From CAJQHK01 sp038142525 (GTDB lineage: Bacteria; Pseudomonadota; Alphaproteobacteria; Rickettsiales; UBA1997): a stretch of 10,612 nt of DNA. Below are positions 6,986 to 10,612 of this stretch, one piece after another. The translations under genes and the position numbers were made by a program. The stretch lies in assembly GCA_038142525.1 (NCBI GenBank), contig JAYQKE010000024.1:1-10612 (forward strand), given 5' to 3'. The notes below the pieces were generated by a model that worked only from the letters and a program-made list of their open reading frames with translations, was not told where the DNA came from and did no database searches. Position 1 is the first letter of the stretch. Every line of letters starts with the position of its first letter.

Positions 6986-8524
6986 TTAAATTTTTATTTT
7001 CTTTAAATTTTGGGTGATACGATCATTAAGGATTTTCTCCTCTTCTAATTGACTCTCAAACTCTTTTTGAAGCTGGTGAAATCTCTCTTTAAAATCAAAA
7101 TCATCTTCTATTTCTTCCAAGCCAACATATCTTCCTGGAGTTAAAACATAATCAAGCTTTGCTACTTCATCTTTTGTAACAGATTTACAAAATCCGGCAA
7201 TATCTTGGTAAGAATCATCTTCCCCATCTTTTTTATTTTGCCAATTATGGTAAATATCGGTGATTTTTTTGATATCATCATTGTCAAGTTCCTTAGTGCG
7301 TCTATTTATCAAATGGCCTAGATTTCTGGCATCAATAAATAATATTTCATTATTTCTTCTTTTTTTGCCTCGTCTCATAAACCAAAGACAAGCTGGTATT
7401 TGCGTATTTAAAAATAGCTTTGCTGGTAAATTAACTACGCATTCAATCAAGTCAGCCTCAATTAGGTTTTTTCTAATTTCACCTTCATTTGATGATTTAG
7501 AAGTAAGAGAGCCTTTGGCTAAAACAAAACCAGCCAAGCCACCATCTGGCTTTAAATGATAGAGAAAATGTTGAATCCAACCATAATTGGCATTTCCTGC
7601 TGGAGGTGTACCAAATTGCCATCTACCGTCATTTCTAAGAAGTTCACCGCTCCAATCAGAAACATTAAAAGGTGGGTTAGCAATGATATAATCTGCTTTT
7701 AGATCTTTATGAGCATCATTTAAAAAAGAGCCTTCATTATTCCATTTTACTTGGCTTGAATCTATACCGCGAATTGCCAAATTCATTTTAGCCAAGCGCC
7801 AAGTTGTTTGATTGCTTTCTTGACCATAAATTGAAATATCATTTATTTTTCCTTGATCTTTGCTCAACAAATTTTTCTGATTGCACAAACATACCACCAC
7901 TTCCACAACATGGGTCAAAAACTCTTCCTTTATATGGTTCTAACATTTCAACAAGAAGTCGCACGACTGATCTTGGGGTATAGAATTGACCACCTTTTTT
8001 CCTTCAGCCAAAGCGAATTCACCTAAAAAATATTCAAAAACATGCCCTAAAATATCAGCACTTCTTGCTTTTGTTTCAGCGATTATAATGTTGTTAATTA
8101 AATTTATTAGCTCACCTAGTGAGGTTGGATCAAGATTTCCTCTAGCATAAACTTTTGGTAATACGCCCTTTAGTGACGGATTTTCCTTTTCTATTTGCTC
8201 CATGGCATTGTCGATATCCTTGCCAATTTCAGGATTGGTTGCTTGTGATACTAAAAAAGACCATCTTGAATTTTGCGGAACAAAGAAAACATTTTCGGCT
8301 TTATATTCATCTTTATCTTCTGGATCAGCGCCAGCATAATCACCGACTCCCGCTTCTAATTTTTTATGCAACTCTTCAAAAGAGTCAGAAATATATTTTA
8401 GAAATATTAAGCCAAGAACAATGTGCTTATATTCGGCAAGATCAATATTTTTACGAAGCTTATCAGTCGCTAGCCATAATTGTTTTTCTATTGAAGTAGA
8501 TTTATTGTTTTCTTTTTTTGCCAT
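6986..8524 (-). pseudogene. hsdM: Type I DNA methyltransferase subunit M, two compensating frameshifts
   Basis: HsdM transfers methyl groups from S-adenosylmethionine to adenine at the site chosen by HsdS. The ATG at 8524 opens a normal HsdM N-terminal helical domain (KQLWLATDKLR, EYKHIVLGLIFLKYISD, then SADILGHVFEYFLGEFALAEGKK at 155-177). One base is missing in the A6 run at 7995-8000: with it the gene reads GGQFYTPRSVVRLLVEM and the SAM motif DPCCGSGGMF (7917-7888). The frame is restored by one extra base in the A3 run at 7859-7861, giving VEQ then DQGKINDISIYGQE. The rest is intact, with catalytic ANPPF (motif IV, NPPF at 7678-7667) and the C-terminal helices ending LKKIKI. As written, translation stops at 7940 and the SAM-binding motif is out of frame, so methylation would be lost. 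It follows the HTH gene by one base (TAA-T-ATG). Both indels are in A runs and could be sequencing errors. Confidence 0.93.
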
Positions 8525-8525
8525 A

Positions 8526-8714
8526 TTATTTGTCTTTAGTTTTACTTTCCTTCTCTATCCAGGAATCAATTTCCTTTTTGCTAAATCGCCAAGCATTGCC
8601 GATTTGAAAACCTGGTATCTTCTTTTCTGACGCAAAGCGATAGGCAGATTTTTCTGCGATTTTTAGATAGTTAGCCAATTCTTTGATTGTCATTATATCG
8701 TCTTTTTTTGCCAT
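8526..8714 (-). CDS. Small excisionase/MerR-type helix-turn-helix protein
   Basis: A 62-residue protein with a single winged-helix fold of the excisionase (HTH_17) type: MTIKELANYLKIAEKSAYRF supplies the helix-turn-helix, and KIPGFQIGNAWRFSKKEID the wing and following helix, with the typical G-x-x-WRF-x-K-x-E-I-D-x-W pattern. Such proteins bind DNA and commonly head type I R-M operons, where they may regulate transcription; they also occur as excisionases on mobile elements. Here it lies one base before hsdM, with no integrase in view, so an R-M regulator is the better guess. The start at 8714 is taken because ATG GCA AAA AAA follows a plausible leader; ATG eight codons in (MTIKELAN) is the alternative and also keeps the whole domain. 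It is intact. Confidence 0.8.
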   Translation of the reverse strand: MAKKDDIMTIKELANYLKIAEKSAYRFASEKKIPGFQIGNAWRFSKKEIDSWIEKESKTKDK

Positions 8715-8755
8715 AATAGAAGACAGTACCTTGTTAGTTTGATTTAAAAAGTAAT

Positions 8756-8784
8756 AGAATAAGAAAGAATTAGATAGAAAACAA
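8756..8784 (-). promoter_or_regulatory. Possible sigma70-type promoter of the R-M operon
   Basis: On the minus strand TTGTTT (8784-8779) and TATTCT (8761-8756) are separated by 17 bases, with the HTH gene ATG about 42 bases downstream. The match to consensus is only moderate (3/6 and 4/6) in an AT-rich gap where chance matches are frequent. The position, between the DUF2779 stop and the first R-M gene, is the main support. Confidence 0.3.
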
Positions 8785-8812
8785 GAGAAAATGAAAATCT
8801 GTTTTTTATTTT

Positions 8813-10312
8813 CTATTTTTTGACAAAATTGAACAGCTCTTCAAGTAGCTTAACCATGGCGTAAGTATCCAATCTGCAATATTCGAGTAGGTTTTTAACC
8901 AAGTTATTCTCAAGGTTTGTTTTGCCTTTGATAAAATCGGCATAAATATCCATAGCATCGCCACCACTTTTAATTTCTAGATTTTGGTAATTTAAGTCAG
9001 TAAATGCAGGAAGGACTTTTTTTATTGAACTTTTGCCTTGTTGTTTTGGGTTATAGATATGTCGTTTTTTAAAGGGAACTTCCAAATCAATTATTCTGTC
9101 ATTAAGATTTAATAATTGCGTGGCATATTTTGGAAAATCTTTGGCTAATTCTTTATTTCTAGCTTCCTCGAAATCTTTGTGATAAACAATAATTGAGCCA
9201 TTATCTTTGCACTCACAATATTTGATTAAATTTTGAATAAAATCTTCCCTAGGATCGCTATTGTTTTGGTGCAAAAATTCAAAATGTTTTAATTCTCCAT
9301 TTGGCTTATCTTGAATATGAAGTGAGAATTGAAAAGGAATTTGTTGATAGGGTCTAGTATTTTGTAAGATTGGAATTGCTAGGCTAAATGATTCATAATC
9401 AAGGAAATAGATCGGATATTTTAGGTGGATAAAAATTCACTTAATTTTTCTTTATCGATGTGAGTTCTATTTTCTTGATGGCAAATAATGTCTAATTCTT
9501 TAATGCCTTTTTCATAATTATTTACATCAATATCATTAACATCATAAGAATTAACTTCATCAGCAATTCTTTCGGCGGTTGTTTTTCTGTGACAAACATT
9601 AAAAATTGAATAATCAGGGATATTTTGCCAACAATGTTTTTGATACTGACAATCAAAAGGCTTAAAGCATTTATCACCAATTTTAATATTTGGCTGATTT
9701 TGATTATTTAAGATTTTGATTAATTCCTGCTTTTTAGCTTCAACTTCATTTTGCTTTTCTAGAACCTGATCGGTGATATCTTCAAATTTAAAAAATTCTT
9801 GAGGGTTTATTTCTCCTTTTAAACGATATTCATTATTGATTAGCATTAGTAGGCATTTATCAATTTTAAATCCCGCTTTAGTGAAAATATGATACTGGAA
9901 GGCTAAATCATCAATATGATATTTTTCTGCTTTTGTAGATCCCTTTACTTCTATTAGATTCCAACTCAACCCATCTTCATTTTTTTGCAAAATATCAATT
10001 TTTGCATGAGAATTGTCAGATTCATCAATTGCTGTTGCTTCAAATATGATTTGGTGATTCTGAGAGATTAATTCCTTGGTAAAATCTTGGGCTTTTAAAA
10101 TATCAAAATAATCATCAATTGTGGCATTAATTCCATCTTTAAAATAGCTTCTTGCTAACTCGTTTATCTCCTCGCCAGTTTCTAGAATATTTCTGGTTTT
10201 ATCATCAAGATCAGGCTTTAACTCTGGCTCATAATAATTTAGCCACAATGCTTTTGAGCATTGCTTACCTTTTGGTAAAATCTGTTTTTGATAATTTAAT
10301 TTGCGCTGTCAA
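8813..10312 (-). pseudogene. DUF2779 protein: Cas4-like PD-(D/E)xK nuclease half plus DEDD-like half, frameshifted
   Basis: Three frame segments join into one DUF2779 protein. The first reads IKLSKTDFTKGKQCSKALWL and is split from the rest by one extra A in the run at 10270-10273. The second (10248-9421) has a PD-(D/E)xK nuclease-like core: AKIDILQ (Asp85), LIEVKG (Glu100, Lys102) and DLAFQYH (Gln118), then Cys194-x5-Cys-x5-Cys206. With the Cys of GKQC these give four cysteines, as in Cas4/AddB iron-sulfur nucleases. A lost base near 9424-9426 leads to the third segment: LKYPIYFLDYESFSLAIP (D-x-E like DnaQ-type exonucleases), then FIQNLIKYC, and LLEYCRLDTYAMVKL near the end, a typical DUF2779 C-terminus. 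The family's biological role is not known; nuclease action is inferred from the motifs. The start is uncertain: the usual Met position is ATT (10300-10298), and TTG at 10312 is the nearest upstream start-like codon. Its link to the R-M operon is only proximity. Confidence 0.82.
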
Positions 10313-10382
10313 TTTTTTAAAAATTCATTAAATAAAATAAGTTAGCATTTATGTTAGTTAAAACAATTAGATAACATTCGCA

Positions 10383-10612
10383 TTACTTATTTTTAGGATA
10401 ATTGTTTTCTTTTAAAAAATCTTCTATTCTGTCAAAAGAATTTATTAGGTTGGAATTAATTAATTTTACTACCACAAAAAATGAATGCCTCAACTTCTCA
10501 ACTTTAGATTTTTCTTGCTCAAATTGGGATTCAAATTTATAGAGAGATTCATTAACCTCTTTCATTTGGGATTTGAATAATTCGAGCTGTTTTTGAAGAT
10601 TAGTTTTACCGG
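10383..10612 (-). CDS. C-terminal part of an unrecognised coiled-coil protein, cut by window edge
   Basis: The frame is open from the right edge to TAA at 10385-10383, about 75 residues. It includes an ATG at 10565, but upstream codons (GKTNLQKQLELFKSQ) continue the same helical pattern, so the gene probably begins outside the window. The visible part is rich in Glu, Lys, Gln and Leu with heptad-like spacing (ESLYKFESQFEQEKSKVEKL), followed by a short hydrophobic stretch (HSFFVVVKLINSNL) and a charged tail ending NNYPKNK. No family is recognised. The hydrophobic stretch is short for a membrane helix. About 70 bp separate it from the DUF2779 gene on the same strand. Confidence 0.5.
   Translation of the reverse strand, partial: GKTNLQKQLELFKSQMKEVNESLYKFESQFEQEKSKVEKLRHSFFVVVKLINSNLINSFDRIEDFLKENNYPKNK

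Noticed and set aside
8790..8815. Terminator after the DUF2779 gene (GAAAAT...ATTTTC hairpin)
   Set aside because: The stem is six A/T-rich pairs without G/C support, and such matches are expected by chance in this composition.
10307..10312. Perfect TTGACA as a -35 promoter element before the DUF2779 gene
   Set aside because: No acceptable -10 hexamer lies 16-18 bases downstream and it would place transcription inside the coding sequence.
1..10612. CRISPR array, tRNA or rRNA genes
   Set aside because: No regularly spaced repeats and no recognisable tRNA or rRNA sequence were seen on either strand.

Overview
The window is AT-rich (GC roughly 30% by eye), and every gene I can support lies on the minus strand. 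Gene content (type I restriction-modification, a defence-type reverse transcriptase, a HEPN/nucleotidyltransferase pair, an IS1-like element, many broken genes) points to a decaying defence or accessory island. The base composition and level of decay would suit an intracellular or host-associated alphaproteobacterium of the Rickettsiales kind, but that is a weak inference.

In transcription order (right to left): (1) the C-terminal part of an unrecognised coiled-coil protein at the right edge (10383-10612); (2) a DUF2779 protein with a Cas4-like PD-(D/E)xK nuclease half and a DEDD-like half, in three reading frames (8813 to about 10312); (3) a short AT-rich gap with a possible promoter; (4) a type I R-M operon that starts with a small excisionase-type HTH protein (8526-8714), then hsdM (6986-8524), a HepT-like HEPN protein (6556-6981), a protein that fuses a minimal nucleotidyltransferase (MNT) domain to HsdS (5106-6569), a reverse transcriptase (3565-5109) and hsdR (3556 leftwards); (5) a 767-bp IS1-family element (1190-1956) inside hsdR, with only about the last 54 codons of hsdR surviving beyond it (1028-1189); (6) a YgjP-like zinc metallopeptidase (334-1026), a usual companion of hsdR; (7) the first 80 codons of a DUF262 (GmrS-like) protein running off the left edge (1-241).

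The operon is tightly packed: HepT overlaps MNT-HsdS by 14 bp, MNT-HsdS and the reverse transcriptase share ATGA, and the gaps before HepT, hsdR and the peptidase are 1-8 bp. The most notable design is a HEPN toxin / MNT antitoxin pair built into a type I R-M operon, with the antitoxin-type domain fused to the specificity subunit and a defence-type reverse transcriptase placed between hsdS and hsdR. This suggests that DNA recognition by the R-M complex and control of a HEPN RNase are physically linked, with the reverse transcriptase as a third layer. This is inference.

Almost every gene carries a lesion: hsdM has two compensating indels, hepT an in-frame TGA, the reverse transcriptase three frameshifts, hsdR a frameshift plus the IS and an apparent deletion, and the DUF2779 gene two frameshifts. 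Most lesions lie in short A/T runs. Either the island is decaying or the assembly has homopolymer errors; the IS insertion, the hsdR loss and the nonsense codon cannot be homopolymer errors. One frameshift (IS transposase) and possibly a second (reverse transcriptase) sit on A_AAA_AAA heptamers in the right phase for -1 slippage and may be functional.
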